Under the pieces are notes generated by a model. The model searched no databases. It saw nothing but the letters and a program-made list of their open reading frames with translations, and was not told the origin of the DNA. This document shows, one piece after another, positions 36,878 through 46,574 of a stretch of DNA of 64,000 nucleotides. Position 1 is the first letter of the stretch. Each line of letters starts with the position of its first letter. The stretch lies in contig NZ_GG670120.1 of NCBI RefSeq assembly GCF_000159355.1, positions 815,099 to 879,098 of the forward strand. The letters run 5' to 3'. A program made the position numbers and the translations under genes. The DNA is from Lactobacillus johnsonii ATCC 33200 (GTDB lineage: Bacteria; Bacillota; Bacilli; Lactobacillales; Lactobacillaceae).

Positions 36878-38194
36878 TTACCCTCGTTTTTTTAATTTTG
36901 CAATAAAAAATCCGTCACTGCCGTCACTACTTGGAAAAATACGTACCATTTCTTGCTTAGGAAGCTTTCCTACTTGAACTGGTATCAACTCAAAATCGGG
37001 ATGCAATTTTAGAAATTGCTTAACTATTCCTTCATCCTCTTCATAGCTGATGGTACAAGTTGAATAAACCAATTCTCCTCCATTAGCTAAAAGTCCACTC
37101 ACACTTTCCAAAATAGCTAACTGAATTTTTGCTAAATTTTTAATATCATTTAGTGATTTTTCATATCTAATCTCTGGCTTTCGTCTAATCAACCCTAAGC
37201 CCGAGCAAGGCGCATCTACTAAAATTTTATCAAATTGTCTTTGATTAAAATATTCTTTCGACTTTCGTGCATCTAAAGCCTTCGTCTTTACTTTATCACT
37301 AACATGAAGACGTTCGGCCGCATTTCTTACAAGCCTTAGTTTATTCTCATGAATATCTAAAGCAATTACACTACCTGTTGTCAAGTTTTCAGCGATTTGA
37401 ACCGTCTTACCACCAGGGGCACTACATGCATCTAATACCTGTTCACTCCCCTTAAAGTCAAACGCATCCACAGCAAGTGAAGCAGCAGCATCCTGAATAG
37501 TAATTTTTCCATTTTTAAACAGAGCTGTTTGAGCTACTCCACCTTTATTCAAATTTAAATTATGCGGAGTTAGACTAGACTCTTCAAAACTAAAAGTATC
37601 TTTTTTTAATTCTTCTTTGATTTCTTCAAAGTCTGACTCTTTTGTAGTCATTCTAATTGAATTAGCAGCCGGTTGATTACTTCGTACTAAAATTTTTTTT
37701 GTTTCATTTTCACCAAAATGATCTAATAAATATTCTACTAACCATTTAGGAAAACTCTCTTTAATACTTAAATATTCAACTAAATCATTAGTTGGGGGCA
37801 AAATTTTACCTTGACGCTCTAAAGCACGCAAAATTCCGTTAACCAGCTTATAACTGCCACTATTTCTCTTACTATATTTTTTAGCAAGCTTGTTTGCCTC
37901 ATCAAAAATCGCGTTTGCTGGTACTTTTTCTAAGAAAAAATACTGGTAGGCAGACATTAAAAGAAGCGGCTTTAAAAAACTATCGCGTAGTTTTGTTTTA
38001 ATTAATGGCTTTAATTGATACTCTAAAAATATTTTATATTGAATTGTACCATATACAATTCTAGTAGCTAAAGCCTTATCAGCTAGCTTTAAATCATGCT
38101 TTATTAGTTCATTGTTTAAAGCAATATTAGAATAGCTTTTTTGATTAAAAACTTTAATCAAAGTCTCCAAAGCAACCGTTCTTGCATTACTCAT
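36878..38194 (-). CDS. rsmB: 16S rRNA (cytosine-967-C5) methyltransferase RsmB
   Basis: A 438-aa SAM-dependent methyltransferase. The N-terminal NusB-like RNA-binding domain is about 1-140. The catalytic domain has LDACSAPGGKTVQIAE (SAM site), VDAPCSGLGLIRRKPE and YSTCTISYEEDEG, which hold the two cysteines of the m5C mechanism. The ATG overlaps the fmt end by eight bases; a TTG just before it is also open. Confidence 0.95.
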   Translation of the reverse strand: MSNARTVALETLIKVFNQKSYSNIALNNELIKHDLKLADKALATRIVYGTIQYKIFLEYQLKPLIKTKLRDSFLKPLLLMSAYQYFFLEKVPANAIFDEANKLAKKYSKRNSGSYKLVNGILRALERQGKILPPTNDLVEYLSIKESFPKWLVEYLLDHFGENETKKILVRSNQPAANSIRMTTKESDFEEIKEELKKDTFSFEESSLTPHNLNLNKGGVAQTALFKNGKITIQDAAASLAVDAFDFKGSEQVLDACSAPGGKTVQIAENLTTGSVIALDIHENKLRLVRNAAERLHVSDKVKTKALDARKSKEYFNQRQFDKILVDAPCSGLGLIRRKPEIRYEKSLNDIKNLAKIQLAILESVSGLLANGGELVYSTCTISYEEDEGIVKQFLKLHPDFELIPVQVGKLPKQEMVRIFPSSDGSDGFFIAKLKKRG

Positions 38195-39131
38195 CAACTA
38201 TCTTATCTCCAATTATAAAATGACTACCTTGACCATTGAGATAATCTTTAATATTCATTTTCTTCTTACCAGTTGGCTGAACTTCAAGTAACTCTAATTG
38301 ACTGCCATCAGCCATACTAATTACGAATTTCTTTTTATTAGTAACTAAAGTTCCAGCTGGAAAACTAGTCTTTTCAGTCAATGGCTTTGCTTTCCAAACT
38401 TTGAATCTCTTTCCACCAAGCATAAAGTAAGCACCTGGATCAGGATTAAGGGCACGAATTAGATTATTAGCTTCTTTAGCAGTCATGGTTAGGTTTATCT
38501 TTTCTTGGTCTTTAGAGATGTTAGGTGAAAAGACAACCTTATCCTCATCCTGAGCAGTCCGAGTAACTGTCCCATCAATAAACTTAGGTAAAGTTTCTAA
38601 GAGAAGATCTCTTCCCAAAACACTTAACTTATCAAATAAAGTACCACTTGTATCTTCATCTGTAATTGTCAAAGCTTTTTGGGCAAAAATATCTCCTGCA
38701 TCCATCTTTTTCACCATCTCCATAATGGTGACACCAGTCTCTTTATCCCCATTCAAAACGGAATATTGAATTGGTGCACCACCACGATATTTAGGGAGAA
38801 GAGAACCATGAACATTAACTGGAGCTACTTTAGCTGACTTCAAAAACTTCGTTGGCAAAAATTGCCCATAAGCAGCGGTAATAATAAAATCTGGTTCAAT
38901 TTTCATTAATTCTGCAAGTTCTTCTGATCCTGACAATTTAGCAGGTTGATAAACTGGAAGATTATGTTTCAAAGCTGTTTCTTTAACAGCAGATTGATGG
39001 ACTACTTGTTTACGCCCAACGCGCTTGTCAGGTTGAGTAACAACCGCTTTAATTTCATACCCTTGTTCAATTAATCCTTGCAGAACGACACTACCAAAAT
39101 TTGGAGTTCCTAAAAAAATAACTGATGACAT
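38187..39131 (-). CDS. fmt: Methionyl-tRNA formyltransferase
   Basis: A 314-aa enzyme that formylates initiator Met-tRNA with 10-formyl-THF. Motifs: VIFLGTPNFGSVVLQGL, AYGQFLP, VNVHGSLLPKYRGGAPIQ (catalytic His and neighbouring Asn), KKMDAGDI. The C-terminal OB domain for tRNA binding is complete. The formyl donor pathway gene folD is 9 kb away in this window. Confidence 0.97.
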   Translation of the reverse strand: MSSVIFLGTPNFGSVVLQGLIEQGYEIKAVVTQPDKRVGRKQVVHQSAVKETALKHNLPVYQPAKLSGSEELAELMKIEPDFIITAAYGQFLPTKFLKSAKVAPVNVHGSLLPKYRGGAPIQYSVLNGDKETGVTIMEMVKKMDAGDIFAQKALTITDEDTSGTLFDKLSVLGRDLLLETLPKFIDGTVTRTAQDEDKVVFSPNISKDQEKINLTMTAKEANNLIRALNPDPGAYFMLGGKRFKVWKAKPLTEKTSFPAGTLVTNKKKFVISMADGSQLELLEVQPTGKKKMNIKDYLNGQGSHFIIGDKIVDE

Positions 39132-39152
39132 AGATTCAACTTCTTTCTAAAT

Positions 39153-41549
39153 TTACATTATTCTCTCTGGTTCATTATCAATATATATATTTAAACCACG
39201 TTTTTGTGCTAATTGTGCATCATCTTGAATTTGATGAAGCAAATCATGCAACTTAGGCTCATATTTATATTTTACCAAGATTTGGTAATAATATTGATTT
39301 TTAATTTTAGCTACACTACTTGGCGTCGGACCTAAAATAATAGTCGGAGCATGTAACTCCCGCATTAATTTTCTTTTTATTACAAATGCCTCTTTAGCAG
39401 CTGACTGTTCATTTTTTGATGTAATAGTAATTAAGGTAGTATAAAAAAATGGCGGATAGTTTCCTTGAAATCTAACCTGCATTTCTTTTTGGTAAAATCC
39501 CTCGTAATCTTGGCTTTGGGCTAGTTTTATTGCATAATTTTCCGGATTATAAGTTTGAATCATAACTCTACCAGTTTTTTCAGCTCTTCCGGCCCTTCCA
39601 GCTACTTGGGTTAGTAAATCAAATGTTTTTTCTGAAGAATTAAAATCTGGAAGAGATAATGCTGTGTCAGCATTAATTACTCCCACTAAAGTAACATTTG
39701 GAAAATCTAGTCCTTTAGCAATCATTTGTGTTCCTAAGAGAATATCGGCTTGATGATTACCAAAACTATCAAGAATTTTCTTATAACTTCCTTTACGTCT
39801 AGTAGTATCAACGTCCATTCTTAAGATCTTAGCGTCAGGAAGTAAAGTTTCCAGTTCTTCTTGAACTTTTTGCGTCCCCGTACCTAAAAATCTTATTTTT
39901 TCACTCTGACAATTTGGACATTTTCTTGGAATTGGCTCCTTATGGCCGCAATAATGACATTGCATCTGTCCAGTATCTTTATGTAAAGTTAACGAGATAT
40001 CACAATTTGGACATTTTAAAACAAAGCCACAATTGCGACAAAGCATAAAACTAGCAAAACCACGACGATTAAGAAGTAAAATAACTTGTTCTTTTTTAGC
40101 TATTTTTTCTTTAATTACATCTACTAAGGGAATTGATAGATCAAACTGTCCACCAGCAAATTCAACAGTTTTTAGGTCTATTAGATCCACTTTAGGTAGC
40201 GACTTTTGATTAGCACGTTTAGTCAGACGTAATAATTTATATCTTCCTTTTTGAGCACGCGCTCGGCTTGCTAAAGAAGGCGTTGCACTTCCTAAAACAA
40301 CTGGACAATTGTGAAATTTACTTCTCAATAGAGCTACATCCCGGGCATGGTAGCGAGGAGTATCGTTTTGCTTATAGGAAGATTCATGCTCCTCATCAAT
40401 TACTATTAAACCAATATTTTTTAAAGGAGCAAAAATCGCGCTTCTAGCCCCTACTACAACTTGAGCTTCTCCACGCCTAATTCTTCGCCATTCATCATAT
40501 TTTTCACCTTCAGATAAACCACTATGTAAAACAGCAACATTATCTCCAAAACGCTCTTTCACTTGTTTAACCATTTGAGGAGTTAGAGAAATCTCCGGAA
40601 CCAACATTAAAGCATTCCGCTTCTGTTCAAGAGCTGTACTGATAGCGTGAAGGTACACCTCAGTTTTGCCACTCCCAGTAATTCCCTCAAGAAGAAAAGT
40701 CTTGGCCTCTTTTTCTTTAATACTAGTACCAATTGAATTTAAGGCGTCTAACTGTTCTGAATTTAATCTAACCGAATGCTTACTAGCATTAGATTCAAAA
40801 TCTTTCAATGGATTTCGATAAATCTCCTGCTCTTTTTTTAACAGCCATCCCTTTTTTTCGGCTGCTCGTAATGTAGAACTTGAGATTCCTAATTCAGACT
40901 CAATAGTTGAACCCAATTTTGGATATTCGTTATATTTTTCAACGATATTATTAAGCAATGCTCGCTGGTTTTTGGATGTTTTCCTGATCCCTCCTAAAAT
41001 CTCCTGATATTCTGTTCTTGTTTTAGTCAAAAGATAGGCAGCCACCTGTTTCTTCCTAGCTTTATTTTCAACTAAGTATTCAATCTTAGCTTGGTTATTT
41101 TTTATAAGCTTTTTAATTTTTACAATTGTCTCAAGATCAGAAACTTCATTTAAATCAAGCGGTTCACCTTTAAAAAGACTATTTTCTTTAATTTCATCTG
41201 TAAGGGGAACTAGAATTTTCCGATAATTCGCCTTCATTACGCGTGGTAACATTGATTGAAGAATTGTAATTCGATATGAAAAAATTTTATCAGCTAAAGT
41301 TTTAGAAAGAGCAATTAATTCTGGCGTAAGTGGTGGCAATTCATCAATTACAACAAGTAAATCTTTTAATTTTCCTGTATAAGAAGTTGTTTCACTGATT
41401 CCGACTACAAATCCCTGCACTTTTCGTCGACCAAAAGGAACAACCACTCTTGATCCAACAGCTACATCAGTTAATTCCTTTGGAATATGATATTCAAACA
41501 CTCGATCAGTTTGTTTGGCAGCTACATCTACAATAACTTGCGCAATCAT
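39153..41549 (-). CDS. priA: Primosomal protein N' (PriA helicase)
   Basis: A 798-aa 3'-5' helicase that restarts collapsed replication forks. N-terminal DNA-binding domain (VGSRVVVPFGRRKVQGFVVG). Helicase motifs LEGITGSGKTEVYL (I), IVIDEEHESSYKQ (II), LGSATPSL (III) and QVAGRAGRAEKTG (VI). Inserted zinc sites CRNCGFVLKCPNC and CHYCGHKEPIPRKCPNC supply eight Cys. Complete. The ribosome binding site follows directly after a terminator-like hairpin, see findings. Confidence 0.97.
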   Translation of the reverse strand: MIAQVIVDVAAKQTDRVFEYHIPKELTDVAVGSRVVVPFGRRKVQGFVVGISETTSYTGKLKDLLVVIDELPPLTPELIALSKTLADKIFSYRITILQSMLPRVMKANYRKILVPLTDEIKENSLFKGEPLDLNEVSDLETIVKIKKLIKNNQAKIEYLVENKARKKQVAAYLLTKTRTEYQEILGGIRKTSKNQRALLNNIVEKYNEYPKLGSTIESELGISSSTLRAAEKKGWLLKKEQEIYRNPLKDFESNASKHSVRLNSEQLDALNSIGTSIKEKEAKTFLLEGITGSGKTEVYLHAISTALEQKRNALMLVPEISLTPQMVKQVKERFGDNVAVLHSGLSEGEKYDEWRRIRRGEAQVVVGARSAIFAPLKNIGLIVIDEEHESSYKQNDTPRYHARDVALLRSKFHNCPVVLGSATPSLASRARAQKGRYKLLRLTKRANQKSLPKVDLIDLKTVEFAGGQFDLSIPLVDVIKEKIAKKEQVILLLNRRGFASFMLCRNCGFVLKCPNCDISLTLHKDTGQMQCHYCGHKEPIPRKCPNCQSEKIRFLGTGTQKVQEELETLLPDAKILRMDVDTTRRKGSYKKILDSFGNHQADILLGTQMIAKGLDFPNVTLVGVINADTALSLPDFNSSEKTFDLLTQVAGRAGRAEKTGRVMIQTYNPENYAIKLAQSQDYEGFYQKEMQVRFQGNYPPFFYTTLITITSKNEQSAAKEAFVIKRKLMRELHAPTIILGPTPSSVAKIKNQYYYQILVKYKYEPKLHDLLHQIQDDAQLAQKRGLNIYIDNEPERIM

Positions 41550-41572
41550 TTATCTTATCACCTACTAAAAAA

Positions 41573-41595
41573 CCTTCATTGATTAACAATGAAGG
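41573..41595 (-). terminator. Intra-operon terminator between rpoZ and priA
   Basis: Perfect 9-bp stem CCTTCATTG / CAATGAAGG with loop ATTAA (plus-strand sense) and six T on the minus strand, immediately before the priA binding site AGGTGAT. Confidence 0.82.
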
Positions 41596-41603
41596 AAAAG
41601 ATT

Positions 41604-41822
41604 CTAGCCAATATCTTCATGATGCTCAGGATCAATTGTAACTTTACCAGCAGCAATTTCTTCAAGTGCTTCGCCCACTGCTTTATCAGACTTATAGTGT
41701 TTTAAAGCTAATGGAGCGCCTGCTTGAATCTCATGAGCTCTTTTAGCAGCTAACACTGAAAGAGAATAACGAGAATTTACTCGAGACAGCAATTTATCAA
41801 TAGATGGGTATGTAATTTTCAT
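41604..41822 (-). CDS. rpoZ: RNA polymerase omega subunit
   Basis: A 72-aa omega subunit that stabilises beta-prime. Motifs [20 protein letters not shown] and AAKRAHEIQ are diagnostic. Three bases after gmk, with AAGGAGG binding site. Gmk-rpoZ order is conserved. Confidence 0.95.
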   Translation of the reverse strand: MKITYPSIDKLLSRVNSRYSLSVLAAKRAHEIQAGAPLALKHYKSDKAVGEALEEIAAGKVTIDPEHHEDIG

Positions 41823-41825
41823 CTG

Positions 41826-42440
41826 TTAATCCTCCTTAACCATATTTCTATAATCGTTAATTACTCGCGGTACACGCACGTGTTCAGCTTCAACAATAGA
41901 CTTAATATGATCCACCGCATTAGCAACAGTATCGTTAACTACAGCATAATCATAATCTTCCATCATTAAAATCTCTTTACGTGCCTGTTTCATTCTCATG
42001 GCAATTACCTTGTCAGAATCAGTCCCGCGATTAACAATTCGATGTTTTAATTCATGTAAATCTGGTGGTGTCAAAAAGATAAAGACGCCATCTGGCATTA
42101 ACTTGCGAACCTGTTTTGCTCCATTGACATCAATTTCAAGTAAAACATCTTTACCTTCATTGAGCATATTTTGTACTGGTGCAAGTGGAGTACCATAATG
42201 GTTGCCTACATATTTATTATATTCCAAAAGCTCGTTACCTTTAATTGCTTCTTGGAAACGGTCCTCTGAAACAAAATAATAATCCTTCCCATTAACTTCG
42301 CCTGGACGGGGCTTACGAGTAGTCATTGAAACAGAATATTCAAATGAAAAAGCTTTTTGCTTCACCATTGCACTTTTAACGGTCCCCTTACCAACGCCAG
42401 AAGGACCAGATAAAACTAATAATAAACCTTGATGTGCCAT
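41826..42440 (-). CDS. gmk: Guanylate kinase
   Basis: A 204-aa kinase making GDP from GMP and ATP. P-loop [19 protein letters not shown]-binding [20 protein letters not shown], and the lid [13 protein letters not shown]. First gene of the operon running to thiN. TATAAT (42455-42460) lies just upstream of the GGAG binding site. Confidence 0.97.
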   Translation of the reverse strand: MAHQGLLLVLSGPSGVGKGTVKSAMVKQKAFSFEYSVSMTTRKPRPGEVNGKDYYFVSEDRFQEAIKGNELLEYNKYVGNHYGTPLAPVQNMLNEGKDVLLEIDVNGAKQVRKLMPDGVFIFLTPPDLHELKHRIVNRGTDSDKVIAMRMKQARKEILMMEDYDYAVVNDTVANAVDHIKSIVEAEHVRVPRVINDYRNMVKED

Positions 42441-42528
42441 TTTCGCTCCTAAAAATTATAGTAACAAGAATATATTGCACTAAAAAACGAGGAATTTCAA
42501 GAGTTTCGCAAAGAGATATAAATTCCAC

Positions 42529-42557
42529 TTGCAATCAAAAACATTTGTTCGTATAAT
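42529..42557 (+). promoter_or_regulatory. Promoter of the 97-aa gene
   Basis: TTGCAA-N17-TATAAT, close to consensus, 44 bases upstream of the start codon. TTTGT and ACAAA flank the -10 as a short inverted repeat (42544-42569), a possible but unproven operator. Confidence 0.68.
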
Positions 42558-42600
42558 ACATAGTACAAACACAAGTTCGGGATATATAGAGGAATGAGAT

Positions 42601-42894
42601 ATGAATTTATTAAAGTCGCTTAATAATTATAGTAAACAAATTTATAATTACTTCTTTAATTATAATATTAATAAGCTTACTACTTTTGCACAAGACCCAA
42701 GTAAAATTATTAGAATTTTAGAGCATGCACTTTTTCATAAAGAATATATATTACTGACCTATCAAAATGGATGCACTGAGATTGGTCAACTAATTAAAAG
42801 AACTTCTGCTGGGCGTTTTGTATTAGATAGCTATGATAGCAACATAATTAGAATAATCGATTTAAACGAAATTTTTAACGTAGAGACGGCATGA
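42601..42894 (+). CDS. Uncharacterised 97-aa protein
   Basis: Not recognised. The N-terminal half is Asn/Tyr/Leu-rich (NYFFNYNINKLTTFAQDP) and probably helical. The C-terminal half (ILLTYQNGCTEIGQLIKRTS ... IIRIIDLNEIFNVE) has an alternating strand pattern that faintly recalls YolD-like or Sm-fold domains; this is only an impression. A strong promoter, GAGG binding site and perfect terminator support expression. It stands alone on the plus strand between gmk and recN. Codon use is AT-rich like its neighbours. Confidence 0.75.
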   Translation: MNLLKSLNNYSKQIYNYFFNYNINKLTTFAQDPSKIIRILEHALFHKEYILLTYQNGCTEIGQLIKRTSAGRFVLDSYDSNIIRIIDLNEIFNVETA

Positions 42895-42898
42895 AAAT

Positions 42899-42950
42899 AA
42901 AGGACTTTTCAGTATAAATGTGATTTTTACTTTAAACTGAGAAGTCCTTT
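42899..42950. terminator. Bidirectional terminator between the 97-aa gene and recN
   Basis: 15-bp stem AAAGGACTTTTCAGT / ACTGAGAAGTCCTTT with one wobble, 22-base loop, T-rich on plus and A-rich upstream for the minus strand. Confidence 0.82.
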
Positions 42951-42955
42951 TTATT

Positions 42956-44635
42956 TTATTCTTTAAAACTTTCCATTAAATCAGCTGCATTTCTCTTAGC
43001 AGCATCCGTTACATCAGAGCCTGCCATCATCTGAGCAATTGCGGTAATGGCTTCTTCTTGCGTAAGAGGACCTACTTGAGTATAAGTAGCTCCATCTTTA
43101 ACTTGTTTTACAACTGAATAACGTTGATCTCCAGCAGCAGCTACCTGTGGGGAGTGAGTAATTGTAATAACTTGTTTTTCTTGGCCGATTGCATGCATCT
43201 TTTTACCAATTGCTGCTGAAACCCTTCCGGAAACCCCAGTATCAATTTCATCAAAAATCATGGTTCCAACTGGTTCCACACGACTAAAGATTGCCTTTAA
43301 TGCCAAAATTAAACGTGATTGTTCACCGCCAGATACTATTTTGACTAATGGCATCAAAGCTTCACCAGGATTAGGTGCAATCATAAAGATAACTTCATCA
43401 GTTCCAAGTTTTGTAAATGAATTAGTCTCATTAATTCTAATAGAAAAGCGTGCTTTTTCCATATACAGATCGGCTAATTCTTTTTTTATTTTTTCTTCAA
43501 GATCGCGAGCAATCTTTTCTCTCTGTTCATGCAAGTTTTGGGCTTTTTGACTAAGTCTTTTTTCAATGATTGCGAGTTCTTTTTGGATTTTTCCCTCATC
43601 TAAGTCTCCAATTTCAAACTTATTTAGTTCACTTTTAACCTTTTGTGCGAATTTAAAAACATCGTCTAAAGTTGGACCGTATTTTTTCTTCAAAGTATTC
43701 AATGTATCTAATCGGCTAGAAACATATTGATACCGCTCTTCATCAAAGTCCATTTGATCCATTAAAGTAGATAGTTCACTACGAGCATCATTTAAAGAAT
43801 AAATACCATCATTAAGACTAGTAGCAAAATTCTCAAACTTTTTACCATAATTACTCAAATCTTCAGCAGCATTTTGGGCATTCCCAAGTAACGTAGCTAG
43901 TCCATGCTCATCATCATCATATAACTGCATAAAATAATTAGCTGTATCTGCAATTTTTTGATAGTTATTGAGCTCATTAAATTCTTCTTCTAGCTTTTCA
44001 TCTTCATTTGGATCATTCAAATCAGCACTTTCTAGTTCATTATTTTGAAATTCCAAAATATCCTGTTTTTGAGCAATTTCTTGAGCATCTTCTCTTAACT
44101 TACGGAGTTGAGAAGTAAGATGACGCCATTTCTCAAAGTCAGCTTCATAACTATGCAATTCTTCCTTAAATTTAGGTTCCGCATAATTATCAATCAAATC
44201 TATTTGTCGATCTTGATCCATCAAAATTTGTTGATCATTTTGGCCATGAATATCAACTAAATTTCGTCCAATTTCACGTAAAACATTGATTGTAGTCAGC
44301 TGCCCATTAATTCTAACTACATTTCTTCCTTTATGCGTTAATTCTCGGCTAATTATTAGCTGGTCATCTTCAAAAGGCAGACCATATTTTTCACATAAAC
44401 TTTCAATAAGAGCCTTTTGTTCGCTTAACACAAATAAACCCGTGATGACAGCCTTTTCTTCACCCGAGCGAATCATTTCACTTTGTGCACGACTTCCCAG
44501 GAGCAAAGAAACTGCATCAATAATAATTGATTTACCTGCACCAGTTTCTCCAATTAGAACAGTCATTTTTTCTTGAAAGCGAACTTTTAAAGTTTTAATG
44601 ATTGCAAAATTTTTAATATCTAATTCAACTAACAT
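42956..44635 (-). CDS. recN: DNA repair ATPase RecN
   Basis: A 559-aa SMC-like protein active early in double-strand break repair. Head halves: LIGETGAGKSIIIDAVSLLLG (Walker A) and IVSGGEQSRLILALKAI signature with MIFDEIDTGVSGRV Walker B. Central coiled coil about 150-370. Last gene of the folD-to-recN run. No SOS box is visible at its own start, so any damage induction would come through the operon. Confidence 0.96.
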   Translation of the reverse strand: MLVELDIKNFAIIKTLKVRFQEKMTVLIGETGAGKSIIIDAVSLLLGSRAQSEMIRSGEEKAVITGLFVLSEQKALIESLCEKYGLPFEDDQLIISRELTHKGRNVVRINGQLTTINVLREIGRNLVDIHGQNDQQILMDQDRQIDLIDNYAEPKFKEELHSYEADFEKWRHLTSQLRKLREDAQEIAQKQDILEFQNNELESADLNDPNEDEKLEEEFNELNNYQKIADTANYFMQLYDDDEHGLATLLGNAQNAAEDLSNYGKKFENFATSLNDGIYSLNDARSELSTLMDQMDFDEERYQYVSSRLDTLNTLKKKYGPTLDDVFKFAQKVKSELNKFEIGDLDEGKIQKELAIIEKRLSQKAQNLHEQREKIARDLEEKIKKELADLYMEKARFSIRINETNSFTKLGTDEVIFMIAPNPGEALMPLVKIVSGGEQSRLILALKAIFSRVEPVGTMIFDEIDTGVSGRVSAAIGKKMHAIGQEKQVITITHSPQVAAAGDQRYSVVKQVKDGATYTQVGPLTQEEAITAIAQMMAGSDVTDAAKRNAADLMESFKE

Positions 44636-44645
44636 TTTATTTCAC

Positions 44646-45458
44646 CTAAAGGCCACTAACTGCACGTTGAACTACATCGGAAGGATTACCTTTCCATAAG
44701 TCTTGACCTGGATTTGCTATGTCTTTTCCTAAATGAATAAGAAATTCAATATTTCCTTTTCCACCTTTAATTGGTGAATAGTCTACTCCCAAAATATTAA
44801 ACCCTATTTTTTGAGCAACTTCCATGGTATGTTTAATAACATTTGCATGAACTTCATGATCATGAACAATTCCATGTTTACCTACATTCTCAGGACCTGC
44901 CTCAAATTGTGGCTTAATTAAACACACTGCATCGCATTTATCTTTTAAAATTTCATACATTGGCGGCATAATTAAGTCTAATGAGATGAAGGAAACATCT
45001 GTCATTGCAAAATCAGGCAAGCCATCAGTGAAATCTTCTGGCTTACTATAACGAAAGTTCTGTTTTTCCATTACTACGACTTGAGGATTATCTCGTAATT
45101 TCCAAGCCAATTGATTATATCCTACATCTAATGCATAGACTAACTTAGCACCATTTTGTAAGGCAACATCGGTAAAACCACCAGTGGATGCTCCAATATC
45201 AAGGCAAATTTTTCTCTTCAAATCAATATTAAATACTTGCAGGGCTTTTTCTAATTTGAATCCTCCACGGGAAACATATTTTTTACCATCATCTTTTATA
45301 TGAAAAACTTCATCTTCGGGAAATTTTTCTCCACTTTTATCAATTCTTTGATGATTATGGTCATTAACTAATCCAGCCATAATAGCTCTTTGGGCTTGAC
45401 TACGAGAATTAAAAAGACCTTGTTCAAACAACAATACATCTGCACGCTTTTTAGACAT
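44646..45458 (-). CDS. TlyA-family rRNA (2'-O) methyltransferase (YqxC)
   Basis: A 270-aa protein with an N-terminal S4 RNA-binding domain (KKRADVLLFEQGLFNSRSQA) and an FtsJ/RrmJ-like domain (CLDIGASTGGFTDVALQ, DVSFISLDLIMPP). TlyA of mycobacteria methylates 16S and 23S rRNA. In lactobacilli it is often annotated as hemolysin A, an older and doubtful name. Upstream of recN as in B. subtilis. Confidence 0.92.
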   Translation of the reverse strand: MSKKRADVLLFEQGLFNSRSQAQRAIMAGLVNDHNHQRIDKSGEKFPEDEVFHIKDDGKKYVSRGGFKLEKALQVFNIDLKRKICLDIGASTGGFTDVALQNGAKLVYALDVGYNQLAWKLRDNPQVVVMEKQNFRYSKPEDFTDGLPDFAMTDVSFISLDLIMPPMYEILKDKCDAVCLIKPQFEAGPENVGKHGIVHDHEVHANVIKHTMEVAQKIGFNILGVDYSPIKGGKGNIEFLIHLGKDIANPGQDLWKGNPSDVVQRAVSGL

Positions 45459-45461
45459 TTA

Positions 45462-46328
45462 CTATAATACCTTCTGATACAAATTAAAAAATTCACCTAA
45501 TAAAGGTTGTTCAAAAACTTCTATAGCTTTTCTTCCTGATTCAATCATTTCTACAAGTTGTTTACGACTAGCCTCAATCCCAAGCAAAGTTAAAGTATTA
45601 TTTTTACCTTCAGTTGCATCCTTATGAGTAGCTTTTCCTGCTTCAGTTGCTGTCTCCACTACATCCACCAAATCATCATAAATTTGATAAGATCTTCCAA
45701 AACGCTTGCTGAAGTTGTCTAATCTATTAAACTCAGAATCAGTTGCACCAGCATAAATTGCAGCCATTTTAACACTTGCTTCAATTAGGCAGCCTGTTTT
45801 CAACCACTCCATCTGATCAATCATCTTCGCATTTTCTTTAGCTGAATCGTTATTAGTTGTATCAATATCCAGATATTGACCACCGACCATCCCATTTGGT
45901 CCTACAGCTTGAGAAATAACAATTGCTAACGCAGCTGAATTACTTCCCTCAGTGATCCATTGAATTCCCAACGGAAGCAACCCATCTCCAGCTAATATCG
46001 CTTCTGCTTCTCCCCATTTTTTATGAGATGTAAGTTTTCCGCGACGATAATCATCATTATCCATCGCAGGTAAATCATCATGAATTAGAGAATAAGTATG
46101 AATTAATTCAATTCCACATGCAATTCTTAATTCTGGCTCTTCAATTTTATGATTTAGTGTCTCAAGAGTTGCTAAGAAAAGCAAAGGACGTAGTCGCTTA
46201 CCTCCCGCCATTACTGAATAAGACATAATTTTACTAAAAGTTAGATTATCAATTTCAGTAACCAGATGTTCTTTTAAGAAATTGTCAATTTGAGGTGTAT
46301 ATTTTTCTTGAAAATCTTTTAACTTCAT
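45462..46328 (-). CDS. ispA: Short-chain polyprenyl diphosphate synthase (farnesyl/geranylgeranyl type)
   Basis: A 288-aa all-alpha prenyltransferase. First Asp-rich motif HDDLPAMDNDDYRRG, second YDDLVDVVE, with GGKRLRPLL at the N-terminus. Makes the FPP or GGPP primer for undecaprenyl phosphate and related lipids. Next to xseB, as in most bacteria. Binding site GAGGAAG lies within xseB. Confidence 0.95.
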   Translation of the reverse strand: MKLKDFQEKYTPQIDNFLKEHLVTEIDNLTFSKIMSYSVMAGGKRLRPLLFLATLETLNHKIEEPELRIACGIELIHTYSLIHDDLPAMDNDDYRRGKLTSHKKWGEAEAILAGDGLLPLGIQWITEGSNSAALAIVISQAVGPNGMVGGQYLDIDTTNNDSAKENAKMIDQMEWLKTGCLIEASVKMAAIYAGATDSEFNRLDNFSKRFGRSYQIYDDLVDVVETATEAGKATHKDATEGKNNTLTLLGIEASRKQLVEMIESGRKAIEVFEQPLLGEFFNLYQKVL

Positions 46329-46574
46329 TTATTCTTCCTCAGGAGCAGACGCATTTTGGGGATCTAAGGTTTTTTCGCTTCCATCTTTATCTACTAACTT
46401 GGCCACAGTTTGTTCTGCATCATTTAGCTTTTTTTCTAATTCTCGGCTTAATTTAACGCCTGCTTGAAATTCACTTAGAGCATCTTCAAGAGGAACATTA
46501 CCACTTTCAAGCTTATTAACTATTTCTTGTAATTCATTTAACTGTTCTTCAAAATTATTTTTCTTAATTGCCAT
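46329..46574 (-). CDS. xseB: Exodeoxyribonuclease VII small subunit
   Basis: An 81-aa subunit: FEEQLNELQEIVNKLESGNV and PLEDALSEFQAGVKLSREL are family hallmarks. Overlaps xseA by 11 bases and directly abuts ispA. Needed in several copies per large subunit in the enzyme. Confidence 0.95.
   Translation of the reverse strand: MAIKKNNFEEQLNELQEIVNKLESGNVPLEDALSEFQAGVKLSRELEKKLNDAEQTVAKLVDKDGSEKTLDPQNASAPEEE

Noticed and set aside
42541-42580. Possible second SOS box upstream of the 97-aa gene (GTTCG repeats)
   Set aside because: GTTCG occurs twice in direct orientation, but no GAAC-N4-GTTC arrangement exists, so LexA control is not supported.
44646-45458. Hemolysin A annotation
   Set aside because: S4 plus FtsJ-like methyltransferase domains show an rRNA methyltransferase; no cytolysin features exist.
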